NCBI RefSeq assembly: GCF_021729885.1
Contig: NZ_CP063401.1
Span: forward strand, 186,001-250,000
Source: Devosia sp. SL43
GTDB taxonomy: Bacteria; Pseudomonadota; Alphaproteobacteria; Rhizobiales; Devosiaceae
Direction of reading: 5' to 3'
Length of the DNA stretch: 64,000 bases
Under the pieces are notes generated by a model. It saw only the letters and a program-made list of their open reading frames with translations, ran no database searches and had not been told where the DNA came from. The translations under genes were made by a program, and so were the position numbers. The stretch's first letter is position 1. Every line of letters starts with the position of its first letter. Below are positions 7,896 to 14,906 of the stretch, piece by piece.

Positions 7896-10166
7896 ATGGC
7901 CTATGAGTCGCAGGCAGTGCGCGACGCACGAATAGACGTGGGAGCTGTGCTCGGCGCTGTGGTGAAACGGCTGCCGCGCGTCATCCTGCTGACGGTGCTG
8001 TTGCTTGCCGCAACCTTCGCTATCCTGATGTTCATGCCGCGGCTTTACGAGTCTTCGGCCTCCATCCTCGTCGAGCCCCGCAGCAACATCTATACGCGTG
8101 CCGCCAACGAGCAGGCGCCGTCGCTGACCGGCGGTGAAGCTGGCGTGGTGTCGAGCCAGATCGAGCTGATCAAGTCGCGCGATACTCTGATGAAGGTCAT
8201 CGATCAGCTCGATCTGCGTTCCGTTCCCGAATTTAACGGCTCGGGTGGTGGTGGCTTTTCACCGCTCGGCCTTGTTACCCAGTTGCTGGGCCGCAAGTCG
8301 GCCCCTGTGAGCATCGACGAAACGGTGCTCAGCAATCTCTATGAACGCCTGACCGTCATCCAGGAACGCGATTCGCGCATCATCTCTGTGCTGGTGCGCT
8401 CGACCGACCCGCAGCGTGCGGCTGATATTGCCAATGCCGTGGCTAATGCCCACGTCGCCCGTCGCGCCCAACTCTCCCTATCCGACACTGCCGAGGCCTC
8501 CGGCTGGCTGCTGATCGAGATCGAACGCCTGCGTGGCGTTGTCAACGCAGCCGAGACCAAGGTCGCCGACTTCAAGGTCGACAACGACCTGTTCACCGGC
8601 TCGAACAATACCAGCCTGCTCGATCAGCAACTCTCCGCCATTGCCGCCCAGATCAATTCCGCGCAGGAACGCAAGGCCACGGCTTTGTCGCGCGCTACCC
8701 TGATCCGCGGCATGCTGGAGCGCGGTCAATCCATCGAAGGCGTGGCGGACGTGCGCGACTCTGTGGTCATCCAGCAGCTGAGCGAAGAGAAGGCCCGTCT
8801 GCAGGGCGAGAAGGCCCAGCGCTCTGCTACGCTGCTGGCCAACCACCCGACGATCCAGGCGCTGACGGCGCAGATCAATGAGCTCAACAATCAGATCACC
8901 ATCGAGGGCCGTCGTGTTGCCGATGCGCTCGATGCCGAGGCCCAGATCGAAGCCGATCTTGAAGTGTCGTTGCAGGCCGATCTGACCCGCGCCAAGGGCA
9001 CTGCCTCCACCGCCACCCAGGATACCGTCACGCTTGACGGGCTGCAGCGAGAGGCCAAGGCCCAGCGCGACCTGCTTGAAGGCTACCTGCAGCGCTACAA
9101 CGAAGCCTTCTCTCGCACCGAGACCAGCTCGGCGCTGCCCGATGTTCGCGTGGTTACGCTTGCCGCCCCGTCTGTCACGCCGGCGTCGCCCAAGACCCAA
9201 TTGGTGCTGCTGGCCGTAGGTATCGTTTCGGTCGCGACCCAGGTCGGCCTGATCGTTTTCGCCGAACTCATGTCCGGTCGCGCCATTGTTCCCGGCCGCG
9301 CCCTTGAGCGCCCCCAGGACGAACTGGACGAAGTGCCATTCTCCGAAGACGAGCTCGAGCCAGACCAGATCGACGCTGTTGCGCCTGAGGTTGCCGAAGC
9401 GCCAGCCACGCCTGAACCTGTTGCGCGGGACCAATATGTCGAGCCCCAGCTGCCAGCGCCTGTCGCAGAAGCAACCCCCGCAATGCCGCCGGCCACGAGC
9501 AACTTTGTGCGCACGATGGCCGAGGATGTCGAGGCCGTCGTGCCGCGCACGCCTGCCGCCGAACCGGCTGCCGAACCCGTCGCCGCACGTCCGGCGCGTC
9601 GCGAGCCGCGTGTCGTCCCCGGCATGATCGCCTTGTCCGATCTGGCGTCCGACCTGGTCCTGGGACGCACCCATCTGGTCATCCTGGCCGGTCACCGCTC
9701 CAACGCTGACTGCGAGGCTCTCGCCGAAGAACTGGTTGGTGACGCCCTGGCTCGCGGCTTGAGCGTCGCTCTCGTTGACGCCGGCAGTGCCCTCGCCACC
9801 GAGGAGACCGGCCTGACCGATCTCAGCACTGAGGCTGCCAGCTTCGGCGATGTCGTGCACAAGTCGGCCGATAACAGCTTTGCTGAAGTCCCATGGGGGC
9901 GCGGTCGCGCGATCTCCCGCCAGTCGAGCAAGCCCCTGACCCTGGTCGAGGCGTTGGGCGACATCTATGAGGTCGTGGTGCTGATGACCGGTCCGGTCGG
10001 CATGGCCTCCACGCTGCCGCTGTTCGAGAGTCTCGATGGCCGGCTCGTACTGGTTGCCGGCGATGAAGATGAGATCGATGCCGTGGCCGAAACCCGCGAA
10101 CAGCTGCTCGACGCCGGCTTCGCCCAGGTCGAGATTGCCGCGCTGTCTGCCCGCGTCGCAGCTTGA
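7896..10166 (+). CDS. Exopolysaccharide chain-length/transport protein (Wzz-Wzc type) with degenerate kinase domain
   Basis: A 756-residue inner-membrane co-polymerase. ATG 7896 is preceded by GAGGAA at 7885-7890, so the frame upstream of it is not used. Order of parts: first membrane helix (about 28-48), Wzz domain (ESSASILVEPRSN near 55), long periplasmic coiled coil (about 190-400), second membrane helix (about 430-452), an Ala/Pro/Glu-rich linker (about 455-590), then a C-terminal alpha/beta domain (593-756). That last domain sits where the BY-kinase belongs but lacks the Walker A GKS/T (it reads LAGHRSNADCE), lacks the DxD of Walker A' (VALVDAGSAL), and has no C-terminal tyrosine cluster. 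It is therefore probably a pseudokinase that only scaffolds assembly. The deacetylase gene follows after 10 bases. Confidence 0.9.
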   Translation: MAYESQAVRDARIDVGAVLGAVVKRLPRVILLTVLLLAATFAILMFMPRLYESSASILVEPRSNIYTRAANEQAPSLTGGEAGVVSSQIELIKSRDTLMKVIDQLDLRSVPEFNGSGGGGFSPLGLVTQLLGRKSAPVSIDETVLSNLYERLTVIQERDSRIISVLVRSTDPQRAADIANAVANAHVARRAQLSLSDTAEASGWLLIEIERLRGVVNAAETKVADFKVDNDLFTGSNNTSLLDQQLSAIAAQINSAQERKATALSRATLIRGMLERGQSIEGVADVRDSVVIQQLSEEKARLQGEKAQRSATLLANHPTIQALTAQINELNNQITIEGRRVADALDAEAQIEADLEVSLQADLTRAKGTASTATQDTVTLDGLQREAKAQRDLLEGYLQRYNEAFSRTETSSALPDVRVVTLAAPSVTPASPKTQLVLLAVGIVSVATQVGLIVFAELMSGRAIVPGRALERPQDELDEVPFSEDELEPDQIDAVAPEVAEAPATPEPVARDQYVEPQLPAPVAEATPAMPPATSNFVRTMAEDVEAVVPRTPAAEPAAEPVAARPARREPRVVPGMIALSDLASDLVLGRTHLVILAGHRSNADCEALAEELVGDALARGLSVALVDAGSALATEETGLTDLSTEAASFGDVVHKSADNSFAEVPWGRGRAISRQSSKPLTLVEALGDIYEVVVLMTGPVGMASTLPLFESLDGRLVLVAGDEDEIDAVAETREQLLDAGFAQVEIAALSARVAA

Positions 10167-10176
10167 CGGAGGCTCC

Positions 10177-11217
10177 ATGTCAGCCAAGTACGCGGTCATC
10201 CGGGCCATGTTCGAAGTGCTCTGGCTGTCTCGTCTGCCGGACCTGATCCGGGCGCTGTCGCGGTCGCGTGGGGTGATCTTCACGCTGCATCGGATCCTCC
10301 CGCAGGAACCGGCCGACTTCTCGCCCAACGCCATCCTGCAGGTGCAGCCCGATTTCCTCGAATATGTCATTGAGCGAGTCCGCGATCTCGGCATCGACAT
10401 CGTCAGTCTGGACGAGGCGCTGGAGCGCCTGGCCGCATCCAGCAAAGGCCGCCCCTTTGTCGTCCTGACCTTCGATGACGCCTACAAGGACAACCTCAAG
10501 TACGCGCTGCCCATCCTGCGCCGCCAACAGGCGCCCTTCACCCTCTATGTGCCGACGGCCTTCGTCGATGGGGTGGGGGAGCTCTGGTGGCAGGCCATCG
10601 AAGACATCATCACCCCCCAGCAAGCCATCGCCATGACCGTCGATGGCGAAACTGATTACATCGACACGCTCACCACAGGCCAGAAGCAGTCGGCCTTCGA
10701 CACGCTCTACTGGCAGATGCGCAAGATGCCCGAGCCAGAGCGCATCGAACTGCTGCGCAAGTTCGCCACCGCCTATGGCTATGATCTCGACCTGCAATGC
10801 CGCGAACTCATCATGGACTGGCAGGAGCTGCGCCATTTCGCCGGTGAGCCGCTCTGCACCATCGGCGCCCATACCGTGCACCACTACGAACTGGCCAAGC
10901 TACCGGTCGAGCAGGCCCGAAACGAGATGGCGCAGTCGGCCGATATCCTGCTCGCCCAGTTCGGCGTGCGGCCAACCCATTTTTCCTATCCGCTGGGCGG
11001 GCCACTTTCGGCCGGCCAGCGCGAATTCGACCTGGCCAAGGAACTCGGCTTCCGTTCGGCAGTGACCACGCGACCGGGCGGCCTCTATCCACGACATGCC
11101 AAAACGCCGGAGGCTTTGCCGCGCGTCTCGCTCAACGGTTACTTCCAATCCCGCCGCTATGTTGATGTTTTCGCTACCGGAGCGATCTTTTCGGCAATGG
11201 GCAAGGTGACGGGCTAG
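10177..11217 (+). CDS. Polysaccharide deacetylase (NodB homology, CE4)
   Basis: A 346-residue protein with the NodB fold. Motif 1 is TFDDAYKDN (about residue 92) with the catalytic Asp and metal Asp; the metal-histidine motif HTVHH (about residue 230) is present; the C-terminal THFSYPLGG matches the barrel-groove motif. It likely removes acetyl groups from the exopolysaccharide made by the neighbouring genes. No signal peptide is obvious, so a cytosolic or peripheral location is possible. An ACGGAGG ribosome site at 10166-10172 overlaps the stop of the Wzc-like gene, which shows coupling to it. The gene ends just before a short palindrome shared with the convergent DUF2842 gene. Confidence 0.88.
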   Translation: MSAKYAVIRAMFEVLWLSRLPDLIRALSRSRGVIFTLHRILPQEPADFSPNAILQVQPDFLEYVIERVRDLGIDIVSLDEALERLAASSKGRPFVVLTFDDAYKDNLKYALPILRRQQAPFTLYVPTAFVDGVGELWWQAIEDIITPQQAIAMTVDGETDYIDTLTTGQKQSAFDTLYWQMRKMPEPERIELLRKFATAYGYDLDLQCRELIMDWQELRHFAGEPLCTIGAHTVHHYELAKLPVEQARNEMAQSADILLAQFGVRPTHFSYPLGGPLSAGQREFDLAKELGFRSAVTTRPGGLYPRHAKTPEALPRVSLNGYFQSRRYVDVFATGAIFSAMGKVTG

Positions 11218-11221
11218 TCTT

Positions 11222-11244
11222 ACCTCTCCCCCGAAGGGAGAGGT
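11222..11244. repeat. Short palindrome between convergent genes
   Basis: Nine-base arms ACCTCTCCC and GGGAGAGGT flank a 5-base loop. It lies between two convergent genes and closely matches the hairpin at 14874-14898. It could serve as a bidirectional transcription end, although no T-run follows on the plus strand. Confidence 0.6.
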
Positions 11245-11259
11245 GAAGTGGGTGTGCCT

Positions 11260-11475
11260 CTAAGCGTCCGGCTTGGCCATCCACCGGATGATCCACATTG
11301 CCGGATAGAGCCAGCCCATCCCCGCCACCACAAAATAGGGCATCAACACCCAGATCGGCAGGCCGGGCGGGAAGGCCAGGTAAACCGACGTGAAGATGCT
11401 GAGCCAGGCCACGATCGAGCCGAGGATCAGGAAGACGCCGATCAACTTGCGGTTACGCTGGGTCATGTGCGGCAT
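11260..11475 (-). CDS. DUF2842 small membrane protein
   Basis: A 71-residue (68 if ATG 11466 is used) protein with two hydrophobic helices, roughly residues 12-32 and 42-62, and the ending GWLYPAMWIIRWM typical of DUF2842, a family seen mainly in Alphaproteobacteria. It is divergent from the heme A synthase gene. Function unknown; the position near ctaA hints at, but does not show, a role in respiratory-chain assembly. Neither start has a clear ribosome site. Confidence 0.75.
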   Translation of the reverse strand: MPHMTQRNRKLIGVFLILGSIVAWLSIFTSVYLAFPPGLPIWVLMPYFVVAGMGWLYPAMWIIRWMAKPDA

Positions 11476-11544
11476 TGCGGCTATTGCGGGTCATCGTGGT
11501 CGGGCATACCACTCCGGCCCGTCGACCGACACCGGGAATATGCC

Positions 11545-12627
11545 GTGACCTCCGTCCACAATGCCGCACTCAGCCAGACCAGCTATGCCAGCGACCGGTT
11601 GCGCCCGGTCCGCATCTGGCTCTACGGCATGGCGGCTTTCGTGCTGCTTATGGTGGTCGTCGGCGGTATCACGCGCCTTACAGAATCTGGCCTGTCCATC
11701 ACCAGCTGGAAGCCCATATCGGGCACGATCCCGCCGCTGAGCGATGCCGACTGGCAGGCCGAGTTCCAAGCCTACCAGCAGATCCCGCAATACCAGGTCA
11801 ACAACACCTGGATGACGCTGGACGACTTCAAATACATCTTCTTCTGGGAATATCTGCACCGCCTGCTGGGGCGCATCCTCGGCGTGCTGTTCCTCGTGCC
11901 ATTCCTGGTCTTCCTCGTGCAGAAGCGCTTCACTGCGCAACTGGCCTGGCCGCTGTTCGGCCTGTTCGTGCTCGGTGGCTTCCAGGGCGCCCTCGGTTGG
12001 TGGATGGTTTCCTCCGGCCTCACCGAATTGACCTCGGTGTCGCAATATCGCCTGGCCGCGCATCTGACGGCAGCATCGCTGCTGTTCATCGCGCTGATCT
12101 ATGTCCCGCGTTCCCTCGAGCCCGGCCGGGTGGCGGGCCCCGTTACCGGCCAGAACAGGGCGTCGGCGGCCATCCTGCTGGTGCTGATCGTCCTGCAGAT
12201 CGGGGCAGGGGCCTTCGTCGCCGGGCTCGATGCCGGCATGGGCTACAACACCTGGCCGCTGATGGATGGCACTCTCGTGCCCGATGGCATGGGCATCATG
12301 CAGCCCTTCTGGCGCAATCTGTTCGAAAACAACCTGACGGTGCAGTTCATCCACCGCACTATCGCCTATGTCATCACCGCCTATGTCGCCGTGCTGCTCT
12401 GGCAACAGAGCAAGATGGGCGGCTTCAAGGGCGTCCACGGCTGGCTGCCGCGCCTGGCGTTGCTCATCGTGCTGCAGGTCGTGCTCGGCATCATGACGCT
12501 GCTCCACGCCGTGCCGATTTCGCTGGCAGTGGGGCACCAGGCATTGGCCTTCATGCTCGCCGGGGTGACCATGGCCTATATCGCGGACATGCGGCGCGCA
12601 GGCGGTAGAACGATTGCGGTATCATAA
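11545..12627 (+). CDS. ctaA: Heme A synthase (COX15/CtaA)
   Basis: A 360-residue inner-membrane enzyme that oxidises the C8 methyl of heme O to give heme A for cytochrome aa3 oxidase. Eight hydrophobic helices are visible. Family marks: GGITRLTESGLSITSWKP near residue 35, the heme-ligand histidine regions FFWEYLHRLLGR (near 95) and VQFIHRTIAY (near 270), LAAHLTAA (near 172) and VGHQALA (near 330). GTG 11545 gives the usual length; the frame is open further upstream but that part reads as non-coding. The stop codon is embedded in a 12-bp perfect hairpin (12611-12638). Confidence 0.93.
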   Translation: MTSVHNAALSQTSYASDRLRPVRIWLYGMAAFVLLMVVVGGITRLTESGLSITSWKPISGTIPPLSDADWQAEFQAYQQIPQYQVNNTWMTLDDFKYIFFWEYLHRLLGRILGVLFLVPFLVFLVQKRFTAQLAWPLFGLFVLGGFQGALGWWMVSSGLTELTSVSQYRLAAHLTAASLLFIALIYVPRSLEPGRVAGPVTGQNRASAAILLVLIVLQIGAGAFVAGLDAGMGYNTWPLMDGTLVPDGMGIMQPFWRNLFENNLTVQFIHRTIAYVITAYVAVLLWQQSKMGGFKGVHGWLPRLALLIVLQVVLGIMTLLHAVPISLAVGHQALAFMLAGVTMAYIADMRRAGGRTIAVS

Positions 12628-12638
12628 TACCGCAATCG
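12611..12638 (+). terminator. Hairpin spanning the ctaA stop codon
   Basis: Arms CGATTGCGGTAT and ATACCGCAATCG pair over 12 bp around a CATA loop; the TAA stop of ctaA sits in the loop and 3' arm. There is no adjacent T-run, so it may be a Rho-aided end or a 3' stabiliser rather than a classical intrinsic terminator. Confidence 0.5.
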
Positions 12639-12645
12639 TAAGTCA

Positions 12646-12668
12646 TTGATTTTACGTGCTAAAATCAA
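12646..12668. promoter_or_regulatory. AT-rich inverted repeat upstream of the rplM promoter
   Basis: Perfect 9-bp arms TTGATTTTA and TAAAATCAA separated by CGTGC lie immediately upstream of the predicted -35 of rplM-rpsI. The AT-richness stands out from the surroundings. It could be a regulator site or an UP-like element; it could also form part of the ctaA transcription end. Confidence 0.45.
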
Positions 12669-12673
12669 CCCCC

Positions 12674-12702
12674 TTGACGACCTGTAGATTCCCCCCTACA
12701 CG
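12674..12702 (+). promoter_or_regulatory. Predicted promoter of rplM-rpsI
   Basis: TTGACG at 12674-12679 (five of six to consensus) is followed after 17 bases by TACACG at 12697-12702. It is about 70 bases before the rplM start, as expected for a housekeeping sigma-70 promoter. The -10 is weak, as is common in alphaproteobacteria. Confidence 0.5.
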
Positions 12703-12772
12703 ACCGACCGAACACGCCGCTTTCTTCCTTGGATGAAGGCTGCAAAGCCCCAATTTTCTAGGGAATTCAAGC

Positions 12773-13237
12773 ATGAGCACTTACTCGGCAAAACCGAGCG
12801 AGATCGAAAAGAAGTGGATCCTCATCGACGCCAATGGCCTCGTTGTTGGTCGTGTCGCTTCGATCATCGCTTCGCGTCTGCGCGGCAAGCATAAGCCTAC
12901 CTTCACCCCGCACATGGACATGGGCGACAACATCGTTGTCATCAATGCCGACAAGGTGAAGCTGACCGGCCGCAAGCTGGACCAGCACAAGTTCTACTGG
13001 CACACCGGCTTCCCCGGCGGCATCAAGGACCGTTCGGCCCGCGAGCTGCTGGAAGGCCGTTTCCCCGAGCGCGTGCTCGAGAACGCCGTCCGCCGCATGA
13101 TGCCTGGCGGCCCGCTGACCCGTGCCCAGCTCAAGAACCTCCGCGTCTATGCCGGCGCTGAGCATCCCCACGAAGCGCAGAACCCAGCCACGCTGGACGT
13201 TGCTGCGATGAATCCCAAGAATGCGCGGGTGAAGTAA
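12773..13237 (+). CDS. rplM: 50S ribosomal protein L13
   Basis: A 154-residue large-subunit ribosomal protein of usual length. Recognisable blocks are [16 protein letters not shown] (near 14), [19 protein letters not shown], the [11 protein letters not shown] segment (near 77) and [10 protein letters not shown] (near 108). An AGGGAA ribosome site precedes ATG 12773. It is the first gene of the conserved rplM-rpsI operon; rpsI follows after one base. Codon choice favours GCT, GGT and CGT more than neighbouring genes, which suits strong expression. Confidence 0.98.
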   Translation: MSTYSAKPSEIEKKWILIDANGLVVGRVASIIASRLRGKHKPTFTPHMDMGDNIVVINADKVKLTGRKLDQHKFYWHTGFPGGIKDRSARELLEGRFPERVLENAVRRMMPGGPLTRAQLKNLRVYAGAEHPHEAQNPATLDVAAMNPKNARVK

Positions 13238-13238
13238 T

Positions 13239-13718
13239 ATGGCCGAAACCATCAACTCTCTCGAAGATCTCGGCACCTCGACTGTTGCTCCTGTGAACAC
13301 CGCTCCGGTGCACGTGCAGAAGCTCGACGCCCAGGGCCGCGCCTATGCCACCGGCAAGCGCAAGAACGCCGTTGCTCGCGTCTGGATCAAGCCAGGCAAG
13401 GGCACCGTCACGGTCAATGGTCGTGAATTCGCCACCTACTTCGCCCGTCCGGTTCTGCAGCTGATCGTCAAGCAGCCGATCGTCGCGACCGAACGCACCG
13501 ACCAGTACGACGTCGTCGTCACTGTCGCCGGTGGTGGTCTGTCCGGTCAGGCCGGTGCCGTTCGTCACGGCATCTCCAAGGCCCTGAACTTTTTCGAGCC
13601 GGCCCTGCGCCCTGTGCTCAAGAAGGGTGGCTTCCTGACCCGCGACAGCCGCGTCGTCGAACGCAAGAAGTACGGCAAGGCCAAGGCCCGCAAGTCCTTC
13701 CAGTTCTCGAAGCGCTAA
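13239..13718 (+). CDS. rpsI: 30S ribosomal protein S9
   Basis: A 159-residue small-subunit ribosomal protein. The core starts near residue 37 with [20 protein letters not shown] and ends with the invariant basic tail [14 protein letters not shown] that reaches the P-site tRNA. The roughly 35-residue N-terminal extension before the core is usual in alphaproteobacterial S9. It is co-transcribed with rplM and followed by a strong intrinsic terminator. Confidence 0.98.
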   Translation: MAETINSLEDLGTSTVAPVNTAPVHVQKLDAQGRAYATGKRKNAVARVWIKPGKGTVTVNGREFATYFARPVLQLIVKQPIVATERTDQYDVVVTVAGGGLSGQAGAVRHGISKALNFFEPALRPVLKKGGFLTRDSRVVERKKYGKAKARKSFQFSKR

Positions 13719-13738
13719 GTTTCGAACTCGCATTTTGG

Positions 13739-13768
13739 AAAGGGCCGGGCAACCGGCCCTTTTCTTTT
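13739..13768 (+). terminator. Intrinsic terminator of rplM-rpsI
   Basis: A 10-bp stem AAAGGGCCGG/CCGGCCCTTT with a GCAA tetraloop is followed by TCTTTT. It starts 20 bases after the rpsI stop. Confidence 0.9.
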
Positions 13769-13796
13769 GCCCAAGGCTCACCACATCCTCGGCGCC

Positions 13797-14432
13797 ATGC
13801 AGATATTGATCACCCGCTTCCACCTGCTGCTGCTTGCCGTGACCGTGGCGATAACCGGCGTGGCCTTCTTCCGCGTTCCGGCCGATTACGCCTTTGCCGC
13901 CCACTGGTCGGGCAGCGCCGCCGACTGGCTCTGGCCGCGCGACGCGCTGTTCGTGGCGCCACTGCTGCAGGTGATGCTGCTGGTCAAATTCCTGGTCATC
14001 GGTCGCCTGCTGACCAAGAACCAATACGCCAAGTCCCAGCATATCCTCGATCCGGCCCTGACGTTGATCATGCTCGTGGTCGGCGCCTGTCAACTCGGGC
14101 TGTTGCTGACGGGCATCGGCTCCGACCTCGACTTCATCCGGCTGACCGGATTTGTGCTGGGTGCCGCGCTGCTTGTGCTGGCTGTCGTACTGTTCGAAGC
14201 CGAACGCCACACCTATGCCGGTCTGCGCATGCCCTGGCCGATCAGTTCCGAGCGTGCCTGGCGCTGGGTGCATCGAGTGACGGGCCTGGCCTTCGGCCTC
14301 GCCGGTGGGGGGCTGCTGGCCCTCGCCTGGCTCGACGCCGGGGCAGGGGCGCTGGTTCTGGGTTTCGTGGCTGCCCTCTATGGACCCACCACCATTGCCG
14401 GATTGACGACGGCCTTGTTCCGTAGAACCTGA
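13797..14432 (+). CDS. SdpI/DUF1648-like integral membrane protein
   Basis: A 211-residue protein of about six hydrophobic helices. The first loop, FAAHWSGSAADWLWP, resembles the DUF1648 pattern (H-x-G-x-x-D), and GLRMPWPISSERAWRWVHRVTGL (near residue 150) matches the SdpI-family block in which a G-[IL]-R-x-P-W motif precedes two helices. SdpI in Bacillus is an immunity/signalling membrane protein; most proteobacterial relatives are uncharacterised. A TTG at 13767 would place the start inside the rpsI terminator, so ATG 13797 is preferred. No toxin-like partner is adjacent. Confidence 0.6.
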   Translation: MQILITRFHLLLLAVTVAITGVAFFRVPADYAFAAHWSGSAADWLWPRDALFVAPLLQVMLLVKFLVIGRLLTKNQYAKSQHILDPALTLIMLVVGACQLGLLLTGIGSDLDFIRLTGFVLGAALLVLAVVLFEAERHTYAGLRMPWPISSERAWRWVHRVTGLAFGLAGGGLLALAWLDAGAGALVLGFVAALYGPTTIAGLTTALFRRT

Positions 14433-14501
14433 CGTCACGCTCATGCCACGCCTTGTCAGCATGGTCTGCGAAGAACCTACCAGCACAACCGGAGACATCT
14501 G

Positions 14502-14861
14502 ATGCTCGATCACCTTGGCCTGCGCACCAACCAGTTCGACACCTTGCTGACCTTCTACAAGGCCGCTCTGGCGCCCCTCGGCTATTCCGTGATGATGGAA
14601 TATCCCGGCACAGCCGGCCTCGGTCGCGAATACCCCGATTTCTGGATCGGCGCGGACGACAAGGGCGGCTCGAACATCCACCTGGCCTTCAAGACCAACG
14701 ACCGCGCAGTGGTCGATGCGTTCCACGCGGCGGCTCTCGCCAATGGCGGCACGGACAATGGCGGTCCGGGCAAGCGGGACTACACGCCGAACTATTATGC
14801 AGCGTTTGTCATCGACCCCGACGGCAATAATCTCGAAATCGTCTGCCACTCTGAAGAGTAG
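14502..14861 (+). CDS. VOC-family (glyoxalase-like) protein
   Basis: A 119-residue protein of vicinal oxygen chelate fold. It starts MLDHLGLRTNQFD, contains SNIHLAFKTNDRAVVDAFHAAALANGG, and ends FVIDPDGNNLEIVCH. His4, the mid-domain His and the Glu in NNLEIV occupy the usual metal-ligand places. A GGAGA ribosome site precedes the start. Members of this length act as lyases, dioxygenases or resistance proteins; no neighbour narrows the role. Confidence 0.8.
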   Translation: MLDHLGLRTNQFDTLLTFYKAALAPLGYSVMMEYPGTAGLGREYPDFWIGADDKGGSNIHLAFKTNDRAVVDAFHAAALANGGTDNGGPGKRDYTPNYYAAFVIDPDGNNLEIVCHSEE

Positions 14862-14873
14862 GCTACCGTTCTT

Positions 14874-14898
14874 CACCTCTCCCCCGGTGGGAGAGGTG
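14874..14898. repeat. Short palindrome between convergent genes
   Basis: Ten-base arms CACCTCTCCC/GGGAGAGGTG enclose CCGGT. It shares its arm sequence with the element at 11222-11244 and likewise separates convergent genes. Confidence 0.6.
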
Positions 14899-14906
14899 AG
14901 ATGGCC

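Noticed and set aside
8478-10445. Long minus-strand open frame (about 655 codons) opposite the Wzz/Wzc-like gene
   Set aside because: High GC leaves few antisense stops; the frame mirrors the real plus-strand gene, has low-complexity composition and no recognisable domain or ribosome site.
11248-11544. Long N-terminal extension of heme A synthase
   Set aside because: The open frame overlaps the DUF2842 gene on the other strand, and its product lacks hydrophobic or CtaA-like sequence.
12646-12668. FNR/FixK box
   Set aside because: The TTGAT and ATCAA ends are separated by 13 bases instead of the 4 needed for an FNR/FixK site.
13797-14432. Toxin-immunity system based on the SdpI-like protein
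   Set aside because: No SdpC-like toxin or SdpA/B processing gene is nearby; the family is common without them.
13131-14876. Minus-strand open frame of about 581 codons over rpsI and following genes
   Set aside because: It crosses the rpsI terminator and three supported genes; a typical GC-rich shadow.
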